From Toxonevra muliebris (taxonomy: Eukaryota > Arthropoda > Insecta > Diptera > Pallopteridae), in assembly GCA_963691655.1 (NCBI GenBank), contig OY829326.1:72223235-72287234 (forward strand): DNA of 64,000 nt. Direction: 5' to 3'. The first letter of the stretch is position 1; the number at the start of each line of letters is the position of its first letter. Positions 55,335 through 64,000 of this stretch are shown here, piece after piece. The position numbers were made by a program, and so were the translations under genes. Below the pieces are notes generated by a model. It was not told the origin of the DNA, did no database searches, and was given only the letters and a program-made list of their open reading frames with translations.

Positions 55335-56050
55335 CCTGCGAAAAGTTTAGCTACCAGAACACGAATTTTTATAACAAAAATATAGAAATATTTTGCCTCC
55401 ACTGAACTCAATATAAAAATATAACTTAAAATAATTGCCTACAGGTTTCGAGATTCTTGAGAACTGAAGTAACCAAAAGAAAACTAAACAAAAAAAAAAA
55501 AAATCTGTTAATGTTAGTTGAAGTAAACATGAGTGGACATGCATGAATACGAAAACACTGATAAACTCGTACACTTTTTTTCATCTCCCTTTATTTCGGT
55601 TTGTTTGTTCACAGATAAATAACAAAACCAACATTTGCAAGGAGCAATTATTGAACACATTTAAAGAAGCTATAAAAAAAAACTCTAAGTGTTAAGTTCT
55701 AAAATAACAATTATGACCATCATTATTATTAGGTATGAGAGATCGATGCATGAAGACAATTATATACATACACATATCCATAGATATCTACTGTAGCAGT
55801 AGTAGCATAAACAAATAAGTACCTATGGAAAATACAGTAGAACTGTTATTAAAACACACACACTTACATACAAACACAACGTACACATGTGCACGTGTAT
55901 ATAGTTAGGTACTTTTAAGCCCCCGTATGTTGTGTCGCCAGCGTATTTAATTGCAGGTTTTGATCCAGCGATAGTATCCAATCGATCGTCGTTCTATCGA
56001 TCGTTCTGTGCCCTGTACAGTGCGGTTCTGTTCGGTTCGGTTCGGTTCAC
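55335..56050. other. Unique island
   Basis: No gene is seen. It contains CACACA tracts near 55855-55880 and a patch with CGATCGTCGTTCTATCGATCG (55981-56003), then a GGTTC repeat at 56023-56049. Confidence 0.35.
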
Positions 56051-56054
56051 TTAC

Positions 56055-56095
56055 CTGCTGCAGTTAGTCCATCCACTTTCTTGAGAGTGTTGCAT
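56055..56095 (-). CDS. Speculative first coding exon of a host gene
   Basis: On the minus strand ATG (56095-56093) opens MQHSQESGWTNCS and runs, after 13 codons and two bases, into CAG|GTAAGT (donor GT at 56054-56053), a perfect match to the 5' splice-site consensus. The sequence upstream on that strand is A-rich like fly 5' leaders, and the island around it is free of recognisable TEs. I cannot identify the peptide, and a strong donor can arise by chance in 64 kb. No second exon is visible in the window, which would have to lie at lower coordinates if real. Confidence 0.2.
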
Positions 56096-56099
56096 GTTT

Positions 56100-56880
56100 A
56101 TTGCGTGTGTAATTCTTTATTTAGTTTCTTTTGCTGCTTCTGCTATTTTTCGAGTTTTTAAGTTTATTCTTTCGAAGACTGCATCAGATTGCATCAATAT
56201 TGATTTTACATACATATGAGTTTCTTTTCTTTTTTGTTGATATTTTTTAGTATAAACTTTTATTTATTTTTTTTTTTTCTTTTTCTTCTTATTTGATTAT
56301 GTTGATACTTAAAATGTAAATATTTATTTGATTTATTCATACGAATGTGTACAATTACCCTTCATCATACATGTGTATAAAATTATGTGGTTATTCTTTG
56401 TATATGTATTTATTCTTATAAGTTTGCGCTTAATCAATCATATTCAATGCAAAATGTTTGTTTGATTGTATTTGTTTTTCAGCAAAATCTATGATCTTCT
56501 ATGTTATCTGTAGATGTATATTTACATATGTATGTAGGAGCGATATAGTAAATATGTAATTTTACCATTTTTTTTAACCGAATTTGGCTTTGAATACTTA
56601 GAGTGGAACTTTTTAAAACTTCGTATGGCAAAGCGCGGCCGATGGAAAAGGAGCCGTGGTAAAAAGAAAAGTTTGGCAAGTAGTAACAGTAAAAAATATC
56701 AGGGACCGAAAATAAAAACACTAGTTTACAGCAAAAATTACGCATCAACACTACAACCCAACAAATGCTACGTATTATTAGTCGCTTAGCCCGAGAATCA
56801 ACTCCATTTTTGATTCTATGGTGTGGTTTTGGGGATATCGCCAGTTGAATTTTTTTATCGGAGCAAAAAAGATTTGTTAT
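56100..56880. other. Unique island
   Basis: T-rich with TGTATATGTATTTATTC-type words. No gene or repeat with partner is seen. Confidence 0.3.
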
Positions 56881-56884
56881 TAGA

Positions 56885-57475
56885 ATTGATTAAGATAGGT
56901 GAATTTTTAATATTAAAAATAGGACCCTAAAAGTATACCAGGCTTTTATTGTTTTGTATATAAATATAGTGGTGGTTATGTTAAAATTTCATATCGCCAG
57001 GTGAAGAGAAGTGAATTGTACCCCGAAGTATGCTTGTCTTGTTAAAAGTTTACCGCACATTTATTATTTTGTCTGTAAGTATAGTGCCGGTTATGTTAAG
57101 CTTTTCTACCGTTAGATGGAGGGTGGTGAATTGCACCCCGTAAGTATGCTGTCTTATTATTAGCACAAACAGATTAACAAAGGTGAATTTTTAGTATTAA
57201 AATTAGGACTCTGAAAATGTACCGCGCTTAATTTTTTTTTTTATGTAAATATAATGGTAGTTATGTTACCTCAAACTTATTTAAAAAAAGAAAATCAAAA
57301 AAATCGATAATACCATTTTCTGTTTGATTTTGTGGCGATAAAGACGAGTGATTGAAGATTTTTTGTTTTTCAACGGGCTCGCTCTCGGAATTATGCTGTA
57401 TTGTGAAATTTTTAATCTTAAAAATAGGACACAAAAAGCCCAAAAGTATGCAACTTTTAATAATTTCTGTGACTA
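56885..57475 (+). repeat. Diverged tandem repeat, long unit near 280 bp with inner 115-bp units
   Basis: GGTGAATTTTTAATATTAAA at 56899 recurs as GGTGAATTTTTAGTATTAAA at 57181 and more weakly at 57397. Inside, AATATAGTGGTGGTTATGTT (56965) recurs near 57078 and 57248, each followed in the first two copies by GTGAATTG-ACCCCG. The higher-order layout suggests amplification of a smaller repeat. Confidence 0.7.
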
Positions 57476-58500
57476 ACACATTCATAATAAGATTGTAAAT
57501 CTTGTAATGTTTGGATGCAGTTAAATTATTAAAATGTAGCGAGCCCTATTAAATATTATATTTTTTTTTATTCATTTACTCATGCATTGTAGTAATTTAT
57601 TTGCCATCAGTGTAAACTCTCAATTTACTAATCTCATAAGAAATGTACTAAGAACAGTTAAATACATATTTGGAATTATTTATTTATTTTGGTTATCTCA
57701 ATTTTACCTAATGTAATGTTTATACTTAAAGTGTAACTTCATTTTTCAATCATATACATATACATATTATGCTTGACGTCTCATTCCAATCGAGACGTCA
57801 AGAAATAAAGATCACTAAATCTTGCACTCGCTATAATTTTTTTTCGCGCTCTTCAAATCACAGTCGGCAATTAAGACTGAAGAAGACATTTTTGGTTCTT
57901 CAGGCTAGTTGCTAGATTTTTCGAAATTGTTATATAAAAGTTGTGAGGACAGGTCTAGTCGCTTAAGCTGACTGACCTGGACCACTGTAAATCCTACCAT
58001 CGACAATAATAACAAAGTCTCTTCTCTACAAAAATAATTTATGTATCAAAAATGATTTGGAATATATTTATATATCAATGGAGTTAGTGGAATATATCTA
58101 AAATTGTTCTTATTTATTATATTTTTTATTGTATAGTTTATTCTTTCCTAATTAGAATTGTAATATAATCTCAACACTAGGCGATGAAAATAGAATATGA
58201 AAAATTAAAAAAAAAAAAAAACACATGTACATTGCCCTTGACTTTTGAAATATAAAAACGAAAATTTTAATAATGAAGTAAACAATAATACGTAAATTTG
58301 TTATCACATCATGTGACAAGTGCAGAAGAGACTCATTTTATTTTTATTTCTTTAATTTGTGGCCAAAGATCAAAATTTTCATCAATAATAATACCAAGAA
58401 TCCTCCCTTCGAACCGCTAATGCATGCATATATTAGTATAGAAATATTCTGATTTATAAAATCTGGTGGATTTCTTGTAAAAAACGCGTTTTTCAGGGAT
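57476..58500. other. AT-rich sequence with one strong hairpin
   Basis: CTTGACGTCTC (57772-57782) and GAGACGTCAAG (57792-57802) form a perfect 11-bp stem with a 9-base loop. The stem contains GACGTC. A GC-richer stretch follows at 57930-58000 (GGACAGGTCTAGTC...GACCTGGACC). No coding or clear element limits. Confidence 0.45.
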
Positions 58501-58518
58501 TTTAGTGGTTTTTGAAAT

Positions 58519-58870
58519 TCAATATTTGGCAACACTGTCTAATGCATATTTTCTCGCATAAGGCTGTGGTTATTTTGCAAGTATGCTCGGTGAACACCAT
58601 GAAATTGTTGTTGCACCGAACACAAATACATAATCTGTACTCACTCTCACACCGAACACGATATGCTCGGTGTATTGTGCACGCCGAGTATTCAGGGTGG
58701 CAATGAGTTATTTTACAGAACAGTATCATTACATATAAAATAGTTTTAAGCAAACGAGTATATTTTGACAAAAAACCACTCTGCAACGAGCTGAATGTAA
58801 CCACCTTGACCGAGTACGGGAGAAAATGTTTTGTGTTCGTCGAACATCGAGCACCAATATAACCAGGCGC
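58519..58870. repeat. Palindromic patch with GCTCGGTG / CACCGA words
   Basis: TATGCTCGGTGAACACC (58580), CACCGAACACAAAT, CACACCGAACACG, TATGCTCGGTGTATTG and CACGCCGAGTATTCAG (58680) alternate in orientation, ending with TGTTCGTCGAACATCGAGC near 58835. This looks like a fragmentary MITE but I see no terminal pair or duplication. Confidence 0.4.
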
Positions 58871-61490
58871 TAAGAAATTTTCGTTTCGAAGACGAAGAGA
58901 CTGCGACACTCTTTGGTAAATCCATCTTTAGTATTCAGTTTTTTGTAATACCGTACGTGGCTTTTTTTTTAGATGAAATCCATGAATTTGTTATTTTAAT
59001 TAAACTAAAACTTGGTAATTCAATTATTTTTAACAAAGGCTGCCTTTCATTGACTCTTCTTAGAACCTAATAAAAATCAACTCCATTACAGAATACATTT
59101 ATCAGAATGTTCGCAAACTATTTTGGAGTCAAATGAAATGAATGAGTCTTCTTATCATAATCATAAAATTATAACTACAAATACTAAGCAATAAAAAAAG
59201 GGGCTAAATTTTCATATAAGATATTATGAATAAGAAATAGATTGAGATAAGGAATTAACTGATTCACTAGAAAATATAAACAAACAGGATTAAACATGAC
59301 TAAACATGAGCATGAGCAAAAATAATGATTACTTAGTGGTGGAGCAATTATTACGCAACCTTATGAAATTGAGAACATGAATCTGATAAATACACAAAGC
59401 ATGGATAGAATTAATGGAAACTCAAACAAAAATTAGCTGCTTCCTTCAATCAAACTTTTTATAATAAAATAATATTATTGACATTTTTTGTGTAATTTTT
59501 ATTTATAAATTGAAGTATAATTATGTACCTACGGATATATAAAGTATAAAATTTTAACGCAGTAATAAAAATAAAAGCAAATAAAAAAAAAACAACTCTT
59601 CACACACATATATAAACAAAAGCAACAACAAACAACAACAAATTGCATTAAAATTTAAAGAAGAAGACTACAAAATAAACTGATCACAGGTGTTCACGAT
59701 TAAGAATCACATATAAAAAAAAAATTAAAAAATATACTAAAAGAAACTACAACATCAACAACAGAAATCAAGCATAAAAGATTCAAACAAGAACAACAAA
59801 ATCACAGATACAAAATACATTGAAATCTACTGAACTGAGTAAGCATGAGTAAATGCTGGTTACAAAAAGAAGAGAGGAAGAGAAAGAGACAGAGAGAGAG
59901 GGTGAATATCAAACCCATCGGAGTTGCATTTATCGTTTTGATGATGATCATGATGTTTGGCTTTCATGATGATGTTATTGTTGATCGTGATTATGATGTT
60001 GCTGATGTTAGGCTTGACACAATGAATACTACTAGCAATTATTGCTATTACTGTACTCTGTTGATATAAAGGATCGCCAGCATGATTAGCATAAGTTGAT
60101 GTAAGAATATCTGCTTTACTATGGATGGTTGCATAGATATACCTACTCCGATTGTGAATGAGTTGAAGTGTCTAAAGCGTGGGGTTTTATTATCAATTAA
60201 TGCAATATTTCTTGGTGTTAAAAATATTTAGATTTATTTAATTAAATACATGCATAAAGGGAAAACATCATAAAATGTGCAAGAAATAATTAAATAAATA
60301 AACATAAAGTTTTTATGTTATCTATAGCAAATGAAAAGTGATATATTTTACGATTACATATGCACAGGAAAAAATATTGCACAAATATAAAAGAACTCAG
60401 CAAATTCAAGATTTTTTATTATTAATGCATTTTATATAAAGCTAAAAGAAAAAGAATATATGTAAGTGTGTATAGGTCCAACTAAACCCTATTTAAATTG
60501 CATTAAACTTTTCTCTTTCAAGAACGTCAGTCTGCTTAAGGTGAATTCAAATTTAAAAAAAGAAAAAAGTTAATCGAAGTGTTTTTATTTCCAAATAGAA
60601 ATCGAGAACTTAAAAGTCAGTAAAATTTCCAAAAGTTGTTGTATTGTATTTGTCCTTTGAAGAAATTTGATGAAACAATTTCGGCTTTGTTATAAAGTAA
60701 TACAGAAACCAACGCATGAATATTTCAAGTTACATTTGACGATCAGAATCGTCTTCAATATTTCCACTTCTATCAAAAGTATAGGTACTCGGAACGTGTT
60801 GCGAAGTTTATTTCTGAAGTTTTGTATTACGATTGATAAACTTGAATTTCGAAACTTTAAAAATTAAATGTTATATATTTTTTTCTTAGTATAAACGCGG
60901 TAAACTGAATATATACGAGCGTTACCCATACCCATACGTATAGCTGTTAATATTTTTATATTATTTTTTTCGGTGTATGGATCAAAAAGTTTATCTCGAT
61001 GCTCATGCGTGATATTGCAAAATGTAACATAAAAAATTCAAACTTATGTTAAATTCAAATAGCAATACATACTATAAACCGAGAGCTAATAGGTAAAGAT
61101 AAGCCAAAGCGGACTCAGAATTGTAGTATTTTAAATTAGGGCCACATTACTTGATGATTGAAATTTATTATATTTTTTAAGCACTTGCTGATCCAAGGAG
61201 AAATTTTTTTTTTTATTAGTATGATAGCTTTTGAATTAATACACTCCTGAAAGTTTTTAGTTTCTAGAAAAATTTACGCAAACATCGCAGTCTAGGCTCT
61301 CAGAAGACTGAACCATAATAATCGTAATGTTTTTTTTTTTTGATATTTTTCAGTTTTTTTGTCGGATTTAACAAATATTTTAGAACAGTTCTATAAAAAC
61401 TGTCAATAAATCGATCACTAAATCTTCAATTAACTACCAGTAACCCTTTGAAACAGGTAAAAACGAAATGGGAGTTTAAGAAGTGGTTTA
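58871..61490. other. Unique AT-rich island
   Basis: No gene or transposable element is recognised. There are CAACAACA words near 59620-59640, AGAGA at 59870-59905, GATGATGAT near 59940-59990 and many poly-A runs. The open frames 59845-60069 and 60667-60867 have no motifs. Confidence 0.35.
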
Positions 61491-61499
61491 AATTACTAC

Positions 61500-62020
61500 A
61501 AATTATTAAAACGCTTAAAACCCTTAAACAGCGCTAAATAACCATAAAAATACTATAAATAGTCAAAATTTCTAAAAATTCCTGAAAATTTCTGTAAATT
61601 GCAAAAATTTGTATAAATCTTAAAACTTTCTTTAAAACGATGAAAATTTCCGCAAATAATTAAAAATTTCTTAAAGAAGAATCACTAAGAAATTCTATTC
61701 TATACTAAGAAATTAAAACTTTTATGAAGTGGTAAAAATTTACATAAATAGCTGAAAATTTCTATACTTTGCTAAAAATCACAAAAACCGAGGTTTGAAA
61801 TCGAAACAACTCCTAGAATTATAAAAAAAAATCAAAAAATCACTAAAAATTTCTATAAATTGTTAAGAATCTCCATTAGTTCTAAAATACCCTAAAAATT
61901 TCAAGAGATAAAAAAAAAATTTCATTGAATTAGTACAAGTCTTCATAAATCGTTAACAATTTCTAGAAATCGCTAGATATTTTTATCAATCGAGATAATT
62001 TCTATAATTTGATATATATA
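61500..62020 (+). repeat. Degenerate AAAATTTCTATAAATTGCT satellite, left part
   Basis: Words such as AAAATTTCTAAAAATTCC, GAAAATTTCTGTAAATTGC and AAAATTTCTATAAATTG repeat with roughly 18-22 base spacing. The same words resume at 62866-63150 after the mariner and an adjoining repeat. Confidence 0.75.
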
Positions 62021-62022
62021 TA

Positions 62023-62800
62023 TATTGGGAGTATGAATGTATAAACTCGTATTATTTTCGTAATTTGGACATTTATTGTGAAAAGTGACTAAAAATTTAT
62101 TCTTTAAAGTATTGTCCATTGTTAGCCACAACCTTTTCCCATCTTTCTGGTCGAAAGAACTCCTCATCTTTTGAGGCTATCCACGAATCGACCCATTTTT
62201 TCGAAAGAACGGAAGTGCTGTTCAGCCAGGCCATGTGTCATCGATCGGAACATGTGGAAATCAGAAGAAGCAATGTCTGGAGAATACGGCGGTTAGGGTA
62301 GCACTTCCCATTTCAGCGTTTCCAAGTATATTTGTACTTGACTTGCAACATGCGGCCGAGCACTGTCGTGCTGAAGAATAACTTCGTCGTGCCTATTCTC
62401 ATATTATCGTAATATATTCACTTTTCATCGCCAGTCACAATACGATGCAGAAAACCCTTTCTTTTCTGTCATTCAATCAGCAGTTCACATGTGAAAAATC
62501 GTCGTTCGACGTCTCTCGGCTTCAATTCGTACGGCACCTATATTTCCTTGCTTTTGAATCATTCCCAATGCTTTTAATCGTTTAGAAAAGGTTGATTGAT
62601 CAACTCCTAAAGATTTCGACATTTTCAGCTATAGTAAAACACTTTTGTAAAATTATGAAAATTATTTGACAGATCAATTCTTATAGTATTTTTGGCACTC
62701 TTCGAGATAGAATAGCTGTCAATGTCAAAAAAATGGCGCGTATCATAGATATTGAGTTAGTCACAATTACGAGTTTATACATTCATACTCACTCCCAACA
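62023..62800 (-). mobile_element. Internally deleted mariner with both inverted ends
   Basis: The ends TATTGGGAGTATGAATGTAT and, inverted, TGTTGGGAGTGAGTATGAAT continue as ATAAACTCGTA on both sides; they differ by a 4-base gap and one base. TA stands on each side (62021-62022 and 62801-62802). At 778 bp it is about 500 shorter than a full mariner. It is inserted at the border of satellite and the AACAGG repeat. Confidence 0.9.
62097..62640 (-). pseudogene. Transposase of the 62.0-62.8 kb mariner, deleted and broken
   Basis: On the minus strand, DEK-stop-IYYDNMR (about 62450-62400) is the block after the first catalytic Asp (VTGDEKWIYYDN). About 80 residues are then missing or scrambled. Next come VEVLP-like text with a stop, PPYSPDIASSDFHMFRSMTH (third Asp in SSD), GLAEQHFRSFEKMGR and RPERWEKVVANNGQYFKE to the stop near 62098. 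It belongs to a different mariner lineage from the 47.8 kb copy (IASSDFH instead of MAPCDFF). Confidence 0.87.
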
Positions 62801-62802
62801 TA

Positions 62803-62867
62803 AACAGGTTTAATGAACAAATATAGTCAAAACAACAACAATGAATATAGCGGCCGTTTCGGAATTT
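62803..62867 (+). repeat. Copy of the AACAGG...CGGCCGTTTCGGAAT repeat
   Basis: AACAGGTTTAATGAACAAAT, TAGTCAAAACAAC and CGGCCGTTTCGGAAT repeat the left arm of 20715-20930 with a few changes. Confidence 0.6.
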
Positions 62868-63150
62868 CTATAATTTCTATATGTAATTCCCGAAAATTTC
62901 TACAAATTGCTAAGAATTCCTTAAAATGCAAAAATGCAATGATGTTTTTCAATTACTAAAAATTTCTACAAATAAATAAGAAATGTTTAAAATCTTTTAT
63001 GAAGTTCTAAGTATTTCTATAAATCGCTAAGACTTCTCAAAAATTCCTATAAATCGCTTAATACTTCTGAATATCACTAAGAATTTTCATAACGCTCAAA
63101 AATCCCTTAAAATCACGAAAAACTTCTAAAAATAGCAAGACATTTTTTTA
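62868..63150 (+). repeat. AAAATTTCTATAAATTGCT satellite, right part
   Basis: Continues the 61500-62020 array with CGAAAATTTCTACAAATTGC, AAAAATTTCTACAAATAAAT and TTCTATAAATCGCTAAG. Confidence 0.72.
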
Positions 63151-63299
63151 TTATGAACTTATGAAAATCTTGTAGTATGAATTCTCTCCACTTCATCAGT
63201 AATTTCTGAATCACATGTTAAAGCATAGGGTCTCAATAAAGCCTGTTATCCAGGGGAGTCATGGGGCTTTAACACTTCTCAAAAATTTGAAAAGTTTGA

Positions 63300-63450
63300 A
63301 TTTTGGTATGATTGCCGGCTTTAATTTTATTTCGAATTATAGCGTGATTTTGGCCTGAATTTCAGTCAGAATATTGGTCTTAGGTTTGGTTTTAATGTGG
63401 ACTGAGTTTATTTATGTCTGGTTTTTGATTTGAATTTAATCAGAGCGGCC
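63300..63450 (+). repeat. TTTTGGTCTGAA satellite, patch E
   Basis: A short patch with GAATTTTGGTATGATTGCC, TTGGCCTGAATTTCAGTC and TGGTTTTTGATTTGAATTT. Same orientation as arrays A and D. Confidence 0.65.
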
Positions 63451-64000
63451 TCTTTTTTTCTTTTATTTCTGAATGGATTCCAATTTAAGACTTTGAGACC
63501 TCTCTACATATATAGATAGATACATATTTCTATGTGTGGTCAAATCCATTATCTTCATCTGAACGCATTTTGTAGTGTATAGGTTGCTAAGAATATTAAA
63601 CACAATGATTAACTAAGGTTTGAATCCCGTTGATCAAAATCTGGATGACCAGCCAGGTTTCATCACCTCCATAAAGTAGTACAGCCAGATCATTTGACTT
63701 GAGGATACTACGTATTTTTGTGTGGGCAATAATACAGAAGAGCTCTACATAGAAAATATAACTTTTCCAGTGCATTCTTCACTGTCACGGCCCCATAGAT
63801 CCGCCAATGTATAATACAACGAATATGTATTTTATCTCAAAAACATTAAATGAATATTATGCAATAAAAGTAATACAGAAATCAATAAAATTCTTTCATG
63901 TTATGCAAGCAAATAAAAATAATAAAGAAAAATAAATTTAAATTTAAGTACATAAAAAATAAAATAAATAAATAATCGCTTTAATTTAATGCATGTCTGT
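63451..64000. other. Unrecognised AT-rich sequence
   Basis: A box-B-like GGTTTGAATCCCG at 63619-63631 is isolated. The end (63840-64000) is A-rich with AATAAA words. No gene is supported. Confidence 0.3.

Noticed and set aside
1..64000. CRISPR array, bacterial operon or phage system
   Set aside because: No regularly spaced identical repeats, no Shine-Dalgarno-linked gene chains; all genes seen are eukaryotic transposable elements and the base composition and microsatellites are those of an insect.

Overview
The window is AT-rich, intron-like or intergenic DNA of an insect, most likely a higher fly (Diptera; a tephritid or another schizophoran is my guess from overall texture, not proven). 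I find no host protein-coding gene I can defend and no rRNA or tRNA gene. The only host-gene hint is a weak candidate first exon on the minus strand at 56055-56095. What can be supported is a dense, nested set of transposable elements (TEs) and degenerate satellites, separated by 'islands' of unique sequence rich in CAA/CAG/TG microsatellites, the texture of large regulatory introns in flies.

Layout. 1-420: 3' end of a mariner. 1.8-2.0 kb: reverse transcriptase (RT) relic. 2.17-3.17 kb: terminal-inverted-repeat (TIR) element. 3.19-4.80 kb: hAT-like element with a duplicated target, holding a SINE, a jockey-like LINE relic and, inside that LINE, a 190-bp element with a perfect 11-bp target duplication. 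5.44-6.71 kb: degenerate satellite of the TTTTGGTCTGAA type. 7-8.8 kb: island. 8.97-9.87 kb: Tc1 relic. 10.6-13.2 kb: long inverted repeat enclosing Helitron pieces and relics of an uncharacterised TE-associated protein. 13.3-14.4 kb: hAT-like element. 16.2-18.1 kb: inverted-repeat region. 18.2-19.2 kb: R1-clade LINE relic. 19.24-20.52 kb: complete but frameshifted Tc1/mariner-superfamily element with D37D/E-type spacing. 20.9-23.5 kb: island. 23.5-24.24 kb: satellite interrupted by a TTAA-flanked piggyBac-type element. 24.24-25.76 kb: 5' half of a CR1/L2-like LINE. 26.2-27.45 kb: Tc1 relic plus a MITE. 29.4-29.8 kb: mariner relic. 30.2-30.95 kb: I-group LINE with an RNase H relic. 32.5-33.35 kb: two RT relics. 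34.62-34.95 kb: palindromic MITE with a perfect 8-bp duplication. 38.1-39.2 kb: LINE pieces flanking a satellite array. 39.42-40.20 kb: solo LTR. 40.21-41.08 kb: element built of one 16-bp motif in opposing orientations. 41.62-43.38 kb: Helitron with a clear 3' hairpin and CTAG. 44.4-45.65 kb: CR1/L2-like LINE 3' end. 46.15-47.70 kb: mariner relic split by an RTE LINE with a 12-bp target duplication. 47.84-48.77 kb: near-full mariner transposase, open throughout. 50.9-52.5 kb: largest satellite array. 53.6-53.9 kb: RTE relic. 54.4-55.3 kb: Tc1/mariner-type transposase relic. 56.9-57.5 kb: tandem repeat. 61.5-63.15 kb: a second satellite type split by a deleted mariner. 63.3-63.45 kb: last satellite patch.

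The genes here do not cooperate in a pathway; they are layered invasions whose order can often be read from nesting. Only two ORFs look recently functional in part: the RTE RT fragment (46231-47118) and the mariner transposase (47843-48811), both truncated at the 5' end. The least explained signals are the dispersed TTTTGGTCTGAA arrays (five loci, three abutting LINE relics or carrying an insertion) and the 10.6-13.2 kb inverted-repeat region.
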